Assembly: GCA_008638375.1 (NCBI GenBank)
Contig: CM018052.1
Coordinates: 21,680,571 to 21,744,570 of the forward strand
Length of the DNA: 64,000 nt
Direction of reading: 5' to 3'
Source: Nyssa sinensis
Lineage: Eukaryota > Streptophyta > Magnoliopsida > Cornales > Nyssaceae
Positions 32,495-44,240 of this stretch are shown here, piece by piece. How positions within the stretch are numbered: position 1 is the first letter of the stretch; each line of letters starts with the position of its first letter. Below the pieces are notes generated by a model. The model searched no databases and had not been told where the DNA came from. It saw only the letters and a program-made list of their open reading frames with translations. The translations under genes and the position numbers were made by a program.

Positions 32495-34990
32495 CAAAGT
32501 ATTTGTAGCTCATATCTCTTACAAAGCTACAACCACATCTACATGGAGCTGTTCTACTTCAAATTTTATCTGTAGTTCCAACTCTGGCCTGTATATTCGT
32601 GGAACTTGCTTGATCGAGTTGACTGTTTGATCCGTTTTGAGCTTATGAGAGATGATTTTGGGATTTATCCCTAGCATTTCATCTTAAGACCATGCAAAGA
32701 CATTTGAGAATTCCCTTAAGAGTGTGAGTAGATCTTGTTTTTGTGTTTCATTCATTTCCTTAAAGATGAACACTGGTCGTGGAGATTCTGCATCATTACC
32801 CAACTCGACCTCCTTGAGGATTTGCTGTTGAGGTCCGGGACCATCTTAGAAACATTCAGTAGCCTCTTTAGATTCTTCCAAGGCTTTCACTTATTCTGCC
32901 ACACAACATTCTTCGTCGGGGTTATCTTGTTAAGAGGAGGATAACCCCGCAAACCGTCATAAACAGAATATAATTTTTCTATTAGGCATTTGAACCTTTG
33001 TGACTTTTGATTGCTTGGGGTCCTTCATCTTTCTATTCCTTTCTGTAGGTGGGAGAAAGCATCCTTGTCACCAATCATCCCACCGTGGGATAGGTGTTCC
33101 ATGTATGGTTGATGAAGAGGATACTTCATCATCTGCATATTCAGTGAAGTACACTAAATCGGCATACTGTTCCTCTGTGCAGGAGAATGGTTGTGCAGAT
33201 CCCCTAATAGTTATCACCTTTCGGTTAAGGATCCCTTTGGCACATTGATAGTACGTGGGTGGCTCTATGGCAAACCTGTGCATCCAGACCCTCCCTAATT
33301 AGGTATTGTAGATGGTGTCACCTATAATCACATGAAACTTGTCGTGACACCTTATTAGTCATACTTCCAAATCTAGTGCGGTAGACCTTAAGCTCTTCTA
33401 CTTTTGCGAGCAATATCCACAAGTTCTTCAATGAGATCTTCTATCGTAGGTCCGACAACGAAGAATACCTTTGAAGATATTATGTTGATAGAAGCACCGT
33501 TATCCAAGAATCCTTGTGAGAACTCAATTCTATTGGGTAGAATAGGGATGCATAGTGGCCTATTGTTCGCATGGGGGCACCGGGTAGTAAGACTCTATAA
33601 ATGTTACGGTGGTATCGGCCTCTTTTACTATGCACCATAGGGATCCATCAATGGCCACACAAGTTTCTCCATTTTGCGCTGCTGTCTGGAGGGCCTCCTT
33701 GGTGGCCTCCAACCTGGATTGCTCCCCGAAACTCATCTGGTCAAAAAACCATTTGAACTTTATACATTCTTTGAGTCTGTAGATCTGGTCATCTATTACC
33801 AAGGTTGCGGGGCATACCTTGGTGATTTTTCCCTCTTTGGGAAATACTTCGTACTGGTCATAGAAAGTGACCATCTGGACGACCGGTTTACTTTGATGTT
33901 GAGGTAGAGGATCTTCGTTGACATTTTCTTTGTCGAGGAATTAGAGTTCATTCTTTCCGAGCTTCTTCTAGACGAATCTCTTTATAGTCTGACAATTCAT
34001 AAGGGAGTGGTTCACAGTTTGATGAAAGTCGCAGTAAGTGGCATTCATTTCTCCTTGTTAGTTGGGGTGTTTCGAGGGGTTGGCAATTCTAGAAGTCCAT
34101 CATCTAGCCATTGTTTGAGCAAAATGTGGACCTCTTTTATTCCACAAAGGAACTCTAGCGATAAACTCCCTCATCCCTTCTTGTTGGGACTTGATGGTCC
34201 ATTATCTTCCACCAGAGCTATAATGACGCTACACTGAACTCCCTTTGGGATGATTGCTGTGATTTTGGCTTGAGGTTTAGCTTCCCCAATGGCATCGATT
34301 ATTTGTCTAACTCATTCGGCCAATCTTGTGAAGGTAGACATGTGGTTGATAAGAAGTACCTTGAGCTCAGTTGTCATACCGTTAATGAACATCTTTGTAA
34401 GCTCTTCTTCTGTCATGGTCTCATGGTAATCTAGAGATTTGTTACCGAATCGTTTTACATAGTCCTGGAAGGGTTTTTGGATTTTTAAGAAACTTTGACT
34501 AGTATGAGCTTGTTGATTTGTTCCTCCACATGGAAGAACTTTGAATGGAACCTAGTTACCATGTCGTCCCAATCTCAGACGGATCCTTTGGTTATACCTA
34601 GGTACTAGGTATATGCTTGATCAAGGAGAGACATAAGAGAATTCCTTGAGCCCTAAGTTGTAATCATTCCGTGTGGTGAATGAAAGCTTCAATGAAGCGG
34701 TGAACATGCTCGTAAGAACTACCCTTCTTTCTGTCGTCTCTCTGGAATTTAGGCGATTTATATCCTTTTGGGTATGGCAACAGCGTAACTTCCATGGGGT
34801 GTAGAGTTGCAAAGTTGGCCAAATAGCATCCCTGTCGCTTCTTCTATGGGAAGGACTTGAGTTCTTTTTAGATGTCCTGAATGGTAAAGAGTTTGACCAC
34901 AACATTTTCTTGTGGAGACTCTTTCTCGACAAGGACTAGATTAGACTGTGAGACAACCACGGAAGCGGATGATGCAGGCACTAGCAGGAT
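32495..34990 (-). pseudogene. Ty3/gypsy gag-pol remnant, minus strand
   Basis: Read on the minus strand: gag with YEHVHRFIEAFIHHTE (near 34700), then WDDMVTRFHSKFFHVEEQI and DYVKRFGNKSLDYHE (34590-34430). A zinc-knuckle-like CDFHQTVNHSLMNC (CX2HX4HX4C, near 34000-34040) follows, as in Tat/Ogre-type gypsy Gags. Next come an open 104-codon piece (33874-33560) and a 71-codon piece with QPFSCTEEQYADLVYFTEYADD (33283-33068). The start of RT is seen as LKEFSNVFAWS-DEMLGI (near 32700-32660) and a region like the LKIKEEV start of the RT fingers (about 32580-32520). It stops at about 32495, where the copia remnant begins. Many stops and shifts make it non-functional. Confidence 0.8.
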
Positions 34991-35869
34991 AGTAATCTCT
35001 TATTCTTTAATTTATTCGAAAAAGAAACGTTTAAAAATGACTAAGAACTCAAATTCAATTAAGAATTGAATGAAATTCTAAACTAGTCTTGAAGTCCTAA
35101 CAAGTTTTGCATGGAATAGTAATTACATGGATACAAGAGCAACATATATGATGTAGAAGGATGCATCATGATTAATGATTGTTGATTAAACTAATTGGCT
35201 AATAATTAATGGTGTTAAAACAATCATAACACTACCTAGATTATAATTAGCATGATTAGATAATCAAAGGAACTCTAAATGCGAGAAATGGTAATAAAAA
35301 ATGCTATTGAAAATTAAAGAAAAATATTTTAATTAAAGTTAAATAATTTGTATAAATGATGATTCAAGATGCTAGATATAAGTGTTGAAACGACTAATAC
35401 TTGGAAGTAAAAAATGAAGCTTATAAGTAGAATAAATGGGGATGGTGCAGCTGCTGTCTCAATTGTTTAAAAATTTTATATTTGATGTAAATGAATTCCA
35501 ACATGAGTCAAGGGACGCTCCAAAGGAATTAAAATATGGATTTTATCATAATCCTAAATTGTGTTGTTTGAACTATAATAGGACAAGCGTAACTAAATAA
35601 TGTTACATTACACTCAAATATGGTTCTAATATGAAATATATGTATGTGGGGTTCCTTAGGAAAGAAAGAGAATCAAGGAGTGCTTTAATAGTACAAGGTG
35701 AGTAATCCGGTTCCCTCAAATGGTGAATTGAATGCGATATTGTTAAACATGCTATTATATGTTTTAACAAGCAAAGCATTATGCTATATATTCTCTATTG
35801 ATGAAATTGAAGTACATTTTATAAGTATGTTTGATAAATAGATTTGCAAATCCATGGATAATCACATGA
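34991..35869. other. AT-rich DNA, possibly part of the chromovirus LTR
   Basis: No frame or repeat end was recognised. It may be the 5' part of the LTR whose end lies at 36663. Confidence 0.35.
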
Positions 35870-36663
35870 TTTAGAATGTTTCTGTAGATGCCATTACACG
35901 GGCCCCTTTTATTATGTCCTTACTAGGGGACCAAGAGCCGGTAGGCTCGTAAGTAGGCCAGAAATCTCTTTAGTGTCACTATAGACGACTTTCATTATAT
36001 ATGACATTCTGCAGAATCCGAATCGACGCGGATTCTTCCGTTCCAACCGTTGTAATGGGCATGCTAAATGATATTTGATATCTGTTATGAGTTCTATTAG
36101 GCTACTTATTACTATTTAAATGTTTAAATAAAAATTTTATTTCTGAAAATGTAATTGAATTCTTTCAGTAATACTTGATATCCATGGTTTTATTTAAAGT
36201 TTTTTTGGCTATAAAAAAAAAATCCATGACAGGGCATTAGTATTATTCATTGAGCTTTGTTAGCTCATTCCATTTTCTAACCAATTTTTTAGGTAATGAA
36301 GCTTAAGATGGGAAGGAAACTTCAGGAATAAGAGTTTGTAAAATTGTATAGCAAGACTTGTAAATATCTTTTTTGAGCCTATGTAGGCTTCTGTATATAT
36401 ACAATGACCATTTTGTGTGTTGGCCAGTTGTAGATGTAAATGACTTGTAATAAATTTTGCAAGTGTGAGTTTGATATTAAACTTAGATTTGCTCTGATCG
36501 AACATGGTTGGTACGAGTTTGACGTGAACCTGACAGGTTAAAAATGTTATGCTTCCGCTATACTAATAAATTATCCATTATATAGCCCATTTGATTCTGT
36601 ATAAGGCCTCTGTGGCCGGTCATGGACTATAACTCCATCCTATGTGGGGTGTGGGTTGTGACA
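35870..36663 (+). mobile_element. Chromovirus (Tekay/Del-type) LTR, 3' part
   Basis: Shows features of this LTR class in order: the ACTAGGGGACCAAGAGCCGGTAGG-type block (35920), CATTGAGCTTTGTTAGCTCATTCC with TTTTTTAGGTAATGAAG (36248-36302), and the end TGTGGGGTGTGGGTTGTGACA at 36643-36663. The start (TGT(C/G)AC...) was not located. No internal domain follows, so it is a solo or truncated LTR. Confidence 0.6.
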
Positions 36664-37499
36664 GTCTTAGTCGCCAACAAGTGTGCCCGTCGCCGTCTCT
36701 ATCGTTGACAAGTGCTATCATTGCAGAGTCTCACTGCTGCTGCTGTTGTCTTTGTTGGTGCCGTCTCTTGCGCAGCCAACAGAGGATCCCATAGCATTTG
36801 ACAGAAACAAAGTGGCAAAAAAAGAATAGAAAAGGAAACCATTTTGACCTTAACCTTTTAACCCTTAACTCATGAACATAATCCATTTGATTTAAACAAG
36901 CCCAGGCCCACAAGTCATTAAACCCAGTAAACCCAACCTGATTTGATTTCCCCCAATCTGTCTTCATTGAAGCCCAACCCAAAAGACCAAACTTTTAAAC
37001 CATCTCCAAGCCCAAGCCCAAGCCTGAACCTATCTAATCAACAAACCAGATCCTAGTTAAGCCAGAACCTCTACACCAGCCAATCCCATTCCAAGCTCAA
37101 GCTGAGCAAAGTTGTATTCTAACTTTTTTAGAGTTTTAGAAGCCTCCACCAGACTTTCTGAAATTCTAAAACTGCCCCTTAACTTCAGAAAACTCTTCAA
37201 ATGTGCCTACAAGACTTCAAGAAATTGTGCCAAAAGCTTGTGAACCTTGAGAAAAAGGTATGCATACTTCCTTTTGAAGATTGTGCTATTTTTACATTCA
37301 ATTGGTATGTTGGTACATCTTGCAAATAGGTCCATATCTGAATTTTGACTTGTTTGTCCTTTGATTGCTTTTTCAATACCATCATTCTCAATGTTACATT
37401 TGGCCCTCAACATGTAGTTTCGAGTCTTGTTTAATTTGCTTTCAATTCTTTTTTTAGTTTTTCATAGTATTTGTCTCATTAAAAAAAAATGTTTTGTGA
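36664..37499. other. Unassigned DNA
   Basis: Includes a CTGCTGCTGTTG run near 36735 and a stretch of AAGCCCAAGCCCAAGCC near 37005-37025. No gene was recognised. Confidence 0.45.
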
Positions 37500-39127
37500 T
37501 GCTTTAACATACGGATATAGAAAAAGAGCCATTAAAGAGGATACCAAACACTAACATATGGCTCATCATAGTGATAGATATCCTAGGTTATATGAGGATA
37601 AAGAGATAACACTCTTAGACACTCTTATGCATATAGTGGGTACCAAGAACAGTTCTTTAGGCGTTCTTTCCAGAGCTACTATTATGATTCACCTAGGTAT
37701 TCTCATGATGAAATAAATGACTTTAGATACTTGCATAATGAAGAGGAGAACTCTCAAGTGAGTTATATGCCACTTGCACAAAATATATCCCAAGTTCGAT
37801 CTCAGAGGTATTCTTTGGAACCCTCTAATTTCAAATCTTATCCTAAGAATTTGTGGTATAACTTACCTGACCCTACCCAAGAAGATGCATGGAAACACCT
37901 ACAACTCTTTTAAATTAATCTTAAATATGGGAAAAAAGTATGCAAAATTCTCATTGATGGTCGTAGTCACGTTAACTTCGTGTCAAAATCTTTTGTCACT
38001 AGAATGAATTTATGACCTAAAACTCATCCCCAACCATTTGAGGTAGAATGGACTGGTGATGTATCCATGCCAGTCATAAAGAGGTGTCTAGTGTCAATTC
38101 AAATGGGTGATTATTCCGCCAACATTTGGTGTGATGTTTTGACTATAAGAATTAGTCATGTGCTTTTAGGAAAATCTTGGATAAATAAGCTTGGAGTGAC
38201 CCATAATTTGAAAAATAATACATGTGCTTTTAGATACAAGGGTAAGACCATCAAATTAGTTTCTTTCAAATCCAAAAAGCATAACAATGAAGAAAACCTT
38301 AAGCCTTCTCCTCTTGTTCCTTGTGACCTAGAACCTAATTGTGAAGTTCTTTGGTCCATTCCTCATTGTCCATCTATAGAGGTAGTTGACCCACCATTTG
38401 TGGAAACTAAAACATTCAAAGCTTCTCAAGCTGAGACACTAAAGGAACCTCATGATGCATTGCCTCATACTATAGATGAGCAAGTACTTTTTATCTTAGA
38501 TAAATTTGAGTGTGAGCATTTCGAGCCAGCATTTGATCCCATGCGTGTGGAAAATAATAGAATTTCCAATGATGCATCTGAACCTTCAGTTGTCACACAT
38601 TCAGCAGTTCAGTTGTCAACCCAAGGATCTCTTTGTAATAGTTTTCTTGTTTCCACTCCTGCATCAACCCATTGTGTCGAGTCTACATCTGTACTTCCTT
38701 CCTCCACTAATTTTTCATCATCCAAATCCGTTGGTAAATTTTCTACTATTCTAGAATTTGGACCTAATGCTTATTTACTTGACATACCATTGGATTTAAA
38801 AATTAGTTCAATTTTCAATATGGAGAAAATGCTATCTAATCAGGTACATTTGGAGCCTTCTATGTTTCTTGATGGTCTTCGTGTAGGTGGTGGTGCTATT
38901 TCTCCGATATTAGATCTGATCCTTCTACCACTCTAACAATAGACCATAAATCACGTGGAGTTTGTTTTTATGAGCCAAGTTGAAGATTATTCGGTTACTG
39001 ATTTTTGTTGTTTATGTGGAGATTGTTGTTCCATTGCCACTTGTTGCTACCATGATGATTTCTATCTTTTACCGTGGTTATTCCATTCTAACTTGATCGA
39101 GTCGTGTTCTTTTCGGTCGGGGAGAAA
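37500..39127 (+). pseudogene. Internally deleted Ty3/gypsy element: gag tail, protease and integrase C-terminus fused
   Basis: 37500-37900 looks like the low-complexity tail of gag. A retropepsin region follows: KVCKILIDGRSHVNFVSKSF (37935-37990; active site normally D-S/T-G-S), a TGA at 38012, then WCDVLTIRISHVLLGKSW near 38130. This continues in an open 290-codon frame (38067-38936). Its last third reads STILEFGPNAYLLDIPLDLKIS and IFNMEKML, the C-terminal end of gypsy integrase (NAYVLDLP..IS..FNVEDL). RT, RNase H and the integrase core, about 3 kb in a normal element, are missing. The polypurine tract TCGGGGAGAAA (39117-39127) ends it. It is a non-autonomous deletion derivative. Confidence 0.75.
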
Positions 39128-39486
39128 TGATGGGGATCAAGAAGGATTTCATGGGCCAATAATATTTGTTCCAGGAGGAATTATATTATTTTGTAATTTT
39201 ATTTTTATTTTCATATTTAGGATTTGTTTAAGTATTTGATTTAGGATAAGCTTTAATTTCTTATTCCATAGAGATTTGATTAGGTTGAAATTGTTTGTAA
39301 TTGCCTATATAAAGGCATATCTTATATTGAATTGGTAGACTTTGATTATTGAATATACAGAAATTTCTTGTGTTTTTCTCTCAGGGTTTCTCTCTTCTTT
39401 CTATCTCTTTTCTGTCTTCCTATTTCTTCCTCTTCTTCCCTTCTCTTTCTTCTCTTCTTTAATCTCTCTCTACTGGTTCTACATCA
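39128..39486 (+). mobile_element. 3' LTR of the deleted gypsy element
   Basis: Starts TGATGGGGATC directly after the polypurine tract and ends CTACATCA at 39486, so TGATG...CATCA are inverted ends. A TATA box (CCTATATAAAGG, 39304-39315) lies mid-LTR and a CT-rich leader follows. Length 359 bp. The 5' LTR was not found and no target duplication could be checked. Confidence 0.7.
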
Positions 39487-39554
39487 TTAGGTCTTACACG
39501 ATATTTGCGTGGAATGTTTTAATACCCACTAGCTACAATTTGTTCTAACTTAAA

Positions 39555-40840
39555 GCACACTGGAGCAAAAGTCCAATGGTCTAGCATTGGCACTTGTAAG
39601 GTTGAAGGTGGTTTTGACTTTCACATATTAAAAGAATCGTACAGAGCTATCATGCTGATGTACTTGTGGAGACTCTTCCCTTGAAAGGAGAGCCTTTGGA
39701 TAAAATGGTGACATACTTTGTTGCTAAAAAACAGAAGTCTTTGGTCTATTACTACACCTGCTGACTCCGCTTGGCATTGAAGGAAACTTCTTAGTCTCAG
39801 GACTGACTTCCAGCCTCTAATCCATTTTTTTATTGGAAATGGTCAAGATACATTCCTTTGGTATGATTCTTGGCATCCCTTTGGTCCCCTCCTAGATAGA
39901 TTTGGTTTCCAGATTATTAGAGACTTCTCAAGCTCCCACTCAACCAAAGTTTCTTCCATAATCCAAGATTCAGATTGGCTCTGGCCTTCCTTCACTCTCC
40001 ATCAGGGATGCAACCCAAACACTCTGAAACCCCATCCTCCATTTCCTGATAAAATTTTGGGCACTCCCACCCTTCAGGTAAATTCTCTGTAAGCTCTGCC
40101 TGGAACTCCTTAAGAGGACAACTCCCTACTTCCCCATGGTCCAACCTTGTCTAGTCTTCCATACTCATTCTTAGATTTTCCTTCATATTATGGCTTTTAT
40201 GCAAAGACAAACTCTCCACTAAAGATAAAGTTCTTTACTGGGGTATCTCTATTTCTCTTGACTACCTTTTGTGCTCTTCCTGTCCTGAAAGTTCCTCTCA
40301 CTTTTTCTTCTCTTTGCCCTTTCGCCTCTCAGATCTGGAAAACTATCATGTCCTACTGCCTCTTGAACCACTCTCCTAATGTTTGGCCCAAGGAACTCCA
40401 ATATGCCATCTAGACTTTTAAGGGTAACAATTTCCTAGCTCTTCTTAAGAAGCTTTGCCTAGCTGTTGTAGTTTACTATATATGGTTTGAAAGGAACAAT
40501 CGCCTATAGAGGAAAAGAAACTTTACTCTTGATTCAATCCTCTCCCAAATCACAAAAGCTGTTCAAATAAAAGTATCCTCTTGGAAGAATGTTAGCAACA
40601 ATTATCAAAATTGGATGGCTTCTATATATTGGAATCTCCCCAGATCCATCTTCATGTCTGAAAGCTAATAGTTGTAGTTCTGATGTTTTTCTTGGTCTGC
40701 TGTTGGTCCTTTGGTTGTTTTAGCTTCTAGGTCTTGGCCTTGCTTTCTTTTTTCCCTATAATTTTTTTGCTTTCCTTTTGCTCTGTATTTTTTTGTTCTC
40801 CCTTTGAGTTTCAATAAACTTAATTACTTAACCAAAAAAG
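39555..40840 (+). pseudogene. LINE (L1-type) ORF2 3' end with zinc-binding RT domain and 3' UTR
   Basis: Fragments in changing frames: CKVEGGFDFHI near 39600, PLIHFFIGNGQDTFLWYDSWHPFGP (39815-39890), RDFSSSHSTKVSSIIQDSDW (39920-39980), WLLCKDKLSTKDK near 40195, CSSCPESSSHF near 40275, QIWKTIMSYCLLNHSPNVWPKELQ (40330-40400), and a C-terminal KAVQIKVSSWKN...YQNWMASIYWNLP (40555-40640). This is the reverse-transcriptase zinc-binding region (zf-RVT) of plant L1 elements. A short UTR ends in AATAAACTTAATTACTTAACCAAAAAAG, a typical LINE tail, near 40840. 5'-truncated and mutated. Confidence 0.88.
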
Positions 40841-41949
40841 AAGCTTCTGAGTTGGTTTGGTTTAGTTTAGTATAGGGTCAGCTCAACTATAAAGTCAACA
40901 AAACAATCGTTTTAGGCCAAATTTAAAGAGAAGACCCAAATTTTTATATATCTATGGTATAATTAAATTAGAAGTCTAAAGTTAGTAAAAGTATTAACTC
41001 TACAAAAAAGTTCCAAATTTTATGGATTTATAGTATAATTAAATTAGAAGCCCAAGGTTAATAAAAATCTAATTCTATAGAAAGGCCCCATAAAAACTCC
41101 ATGAAAAACAAAACTTAATTCTATTAATAGAGTTTTATTTGTATTGTAGTCTAATGTTTTATTGGTATTTATTTAGATAAAAAAAATTATGCAAAAAACT
41201 TTATTATTAGAGTTTCATTTAGTATATACCTCTCTTGTTGGAAAAAAATTAAATTTTATATAACAAAAGTAAATGTAATATATATAAGAAACAAAGTAAA
41301 AATTATATTAATATTAAAAAAATGCCTTATTTAGAGTTGTTAGTTTATCGCTTTAGGCCTCCAATTGTATAGAGCTAGCCCTGGTTCAGTAGAAGTTTGG
41401 TTTGAGTATTAAGAAATTTGAAAGCCAAACTTGAGGTCAGTTTGGTTCTAGGCTTGTCAAAATTGAACCAATCTCAATTGAGTTGTACCTCCAGTATTGT
41501 GTTTGGCAAACCAATGGAGCACTTGTATCTTCTTTGAAGGAGCATCTAGGGGATCATGATGTTGAGCAGTTTGATATAAAGCATGGCTGAAAACGTGCAG
41601 CATTGTTTGGCTATGGAAAGAAAGTTCATGGAATTTTTATTTTTCGCCCCATTGTTATAACTTTGAAAAGAGTTTTAAAGTCAAGACCTACCTAGATTAT
41701 AATTTTTGATTGAAATGTGATTTTTTTGTGTGTTCAGATAGATTTTAGGAGGACATCACATAAAGAGAATATGGTTAAGATTATATAATGACTTGTGAGA
41801 ATGTTGCAAAAAAGGATTACTTTGCACCCTCTTATAGTTAAGATTTAGTAAGTTAGTAATGCTAATGTTCAATAAATTTTTTTGAGGAACCACCATGGTT
41901 CCATGGTAGATCATTAATAATTATATTACCTAATAATTGTATTTAGAAA
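40841..41949. other. Unassigned AT-rich DNA
   Basis: Short imperfect repeats (TTTATAGTATAATTAAATTAGAAG near 40955 and 41027) but no gene. Confidence 0.5.
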
Positions 41950-41954
41950 AAACC

Positions 41955-42449
41955 TATTGTGCCACTTTGAGTCCCACATCAAATAGGAGTTGGGCACTAG
42001 CATCGCTTATAAGCTCCAGTCATCCTCTCCCTTGCATCAGGCCTTTTCCGCTTAGGAAGAATAAAGCCGTGAGGGCTCTTAAGCCCAAATGGATAATATG
42101 GTGTACGCGGAGCCTACTATGTGCCAGGACGAAAAAGTGCAGCATCAGTTTGGCGCCGTCTGTGGGAACGCTTGGACCACGTGCCTCGTTCCTGGAAATG
42201 CTTGGGCCACGTGCCTCGTTCCTGTGCTCCACCAGTCCCGACTGGGAGGAGTAGCTGTTGTGCCACTTTGAGTCCCACATCGAATAAGAGTCGGACACTG
42301 GCGTCGCTTATAAGCCACAGTCGTCCTCTCCTTTGCCTCAGGCTTTTTTTGCCTAGGAAGAACAAAGCCGTGAGGGCTCTTAAGCCCAAAGCGGACAATA
42401 TGGTACACGCGGAGCCTACTATGTGCCAGGACGAAAAAGTGTAGCATCA
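41955..42449 (+). mobile_element. Complete TRIM element with two LTRs, PBS and target duplication
   Basis: LTR1 41955-42147 and LTR2 42256-42449 are about 90% alike (TATTGTGCCACTTTGAGTCC against TGTTGTGCCACTTTGAGTCC; both end GTG(C/T)AGCATCA). The internal domain is only 108 bp and opens with TGGCGCCGTCTGTGGGAAC (42151-42169), the primer binding site motif used by many plant gypsy elements. A purine-rich GGGAGGAGTAG precedes LTR2. AAACC flanks both sides (41950-41954 and 42450-42454), a perfect 5-bp target duplication. Total 495 bp, with no coding capacity; overlapping ORFs of 60-107 codons on both strands are chance. The TG start of LTR1 has mutated to TA. Movement must depend on an autonomous element. 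Confidence 0.93.
42151..42169 (+). promoter_or_regulatory. TRIM primer binding site
   Basis: TGGCGCCGTCTGTGGGAAC, 3 bp after LTR1. The first bases TGGCGCC give a tRNA-3'-CCA complement as in many plant gypsy elements. Confidence 0.8.
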
Positions 42450-42454
42450 AAACC

Positions 42455-42919
42455 TATTATGTAATTAATTATTAGAATGGAAATTAAATACAGGTATACA
42501 TATACATATGTTTAAACATATTTTTATATCCTGGTATCATAAATGCCTTGTTTTGACTAAGTAACCGCATTTTGTTTCTTAAGTTGGAGAATTTCTTTAT
42601 TCTTCTTGCAAAATATTGAAAATATACTCACAACATGTATATATGGTTTTCTTTCTGCATATGAAGTCATATATATGTGTTTGAAGTTTGTGGTCATAAA
42701 AGTAACACTAAATAATATTTAATAATACAATTGCATAATAATTTTTATATTTTCCATGATTGTTAATAATTAGAGGGCAGTCTGTATACGTCAATTTTGG
42801 AAGCACAACACATTAAAAGTTCAATTGAATGCAGTTATTTTCTCTCCATTGCGAGGATCTCCAAATTTACTTAAATGAAAATGCTAATGTCATTTTGTCT
42901 TTTTATATAAGTTTCAATG
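42455..42919. other. Unassigned AT-rich DNA
   Basis: Nothing recognisable. Confidence 0.5.
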
Positions 42920-44240
42920 ATCAGGTTGAACGAATAGAGGAGGGCTGGGTATAAGAAAGGTAAGAGCTAAGAATGATGCACTTCTAATGAAATGGTGGTG
43001 GCGGCTTGCTTTAGTACATAACTCACTTTGGAGAAGGGTTGTTATTGAAAAGTATGGAGGCTGCAAAGAGGATTGGAGACCCAACTATGAACTGAAGTAT
43101 AATGTATCAACTATTTGGAAAGATATTGTTTTGCTTGAGAAAAGAAATCCTGTGATGTTTAAATGTTTTGAAGAAGGTTGCAAGCTGGCAGTAGGGGATG
43201 GAAATAGCATTTCCTTTTGGAACGATTGTTGGGTGGGACAAGCCCCTTTGATGATTTTTTCCCCTAGGATTTATAACACGGTGACAAACAAAAAAGGGAG
43301 GCTGTTTGATATGGTGGTCCAAATTGATGACAAAAAATCTTGGAATCTTCAATCTAGAAGATCTTTGTTCGTTTGGGAAGAAGAGGAGAAAAAGAAGCTG
43401 CTGATACCATAGTTGATGTGCCTCACTTTGATGAAAGAAGAGTGGATTCATTATGTTGGAAGGGGAAGAAAATTGATCATGTCGGGGTGAAGGAAATTTT
43501 ATGAGACGGTTGCATTAATTGAGGCCAGTGGAGAAACAAAGGATAAGATCTTTGATTTTATATGGCATAATGTGGCTTCCCAAAAAACTCAAATCTTTGG
43601 ATGGCTGGTTTGTTGGGGAAGGATTAAGTCAGAAGACAATGCAAAGATTGGGCATACTTGATGAAAGGGAGAGGGGAGTATGGTGCTTCTGTGGTGAGGA
43701 GATCGAGTCTCTGGATCATTTGCTTTTATTATGTTAAAAAGTGTGGAGGGTTTGGTCTGCCTGCATTGATTGATGGGTACCCAATGGATTTCACCAGGCT
43801 TTGTTAAAAAAAGGTTTTAGAGTGGTGGATGGGATGGAAGTTCAGTAAATCAGATATGGTTATGTGGAATGGTATCCCTCTGGCTGTGTGCTGGTCTATA
43901 TGGTTGCTAAGGAAAAAATGCATCTTTGAAGAAAAAGTCCTTGATTTGGAATGAGGAAATTGTTCTGATTTAGTATAGAGCAGCTTGCTAGGTAAAATCA
44001 AAGAAGATTTTCAGAGATTACTCTTGTCCAGAATATAGTTTTGAATTTGCGTAGTATTAGGGGAATGGAGGGGGTGAATGGTGTTCGACTCTGACTATCC
44101 AAAAGGTTAGTGATTCTGGGGTGAATTGGGATTGTGTTAGTGTGATCCTTTGATGGTGCTGTGTTTTTATTAAGATTTTGAATCTGATCTGTAAGCGGTA
44201 CCTCTTTTTTGCTGCCGTTTCTACTGGTTCTGAAGATTCA
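42920..44240 (+). pseudogene. LINE (L1-type) ORF2 3' end, second fragment
   Basis: Starts with KNDALLMKWWWRLALVHNS (42975-43030), followed by LWRRVVIEKYGG and VGDGNSISFWNDCWVG (43192-43240), the region between RT and zf-RVT in plant L1 ORF2. The zf-RVT follows in other frames: LPKKLKSLDGWFVGEG and VWCFCGEEIESLDHLLLLC (43680-43737), then KFSKSDMVMWNGIPLAVCWSIWLLRKKCIFE (43840-43930). TAG at 43410 and several shifts break it. The first part is a 141-codon open frame (42987-43412). A UTR-like stretch runs to about 44240. It belongs to a different LINE family from the 39.6-kb copy. Confidence 0.85.

Noticed and set aside
42020..42450. Several overlapping ORFs of 60-107 codons on both strands
   Set aside because: They lie in the TRIM LTRs and exist because those are GC-richer and stop-poor; a TRIM has no coding capacity.
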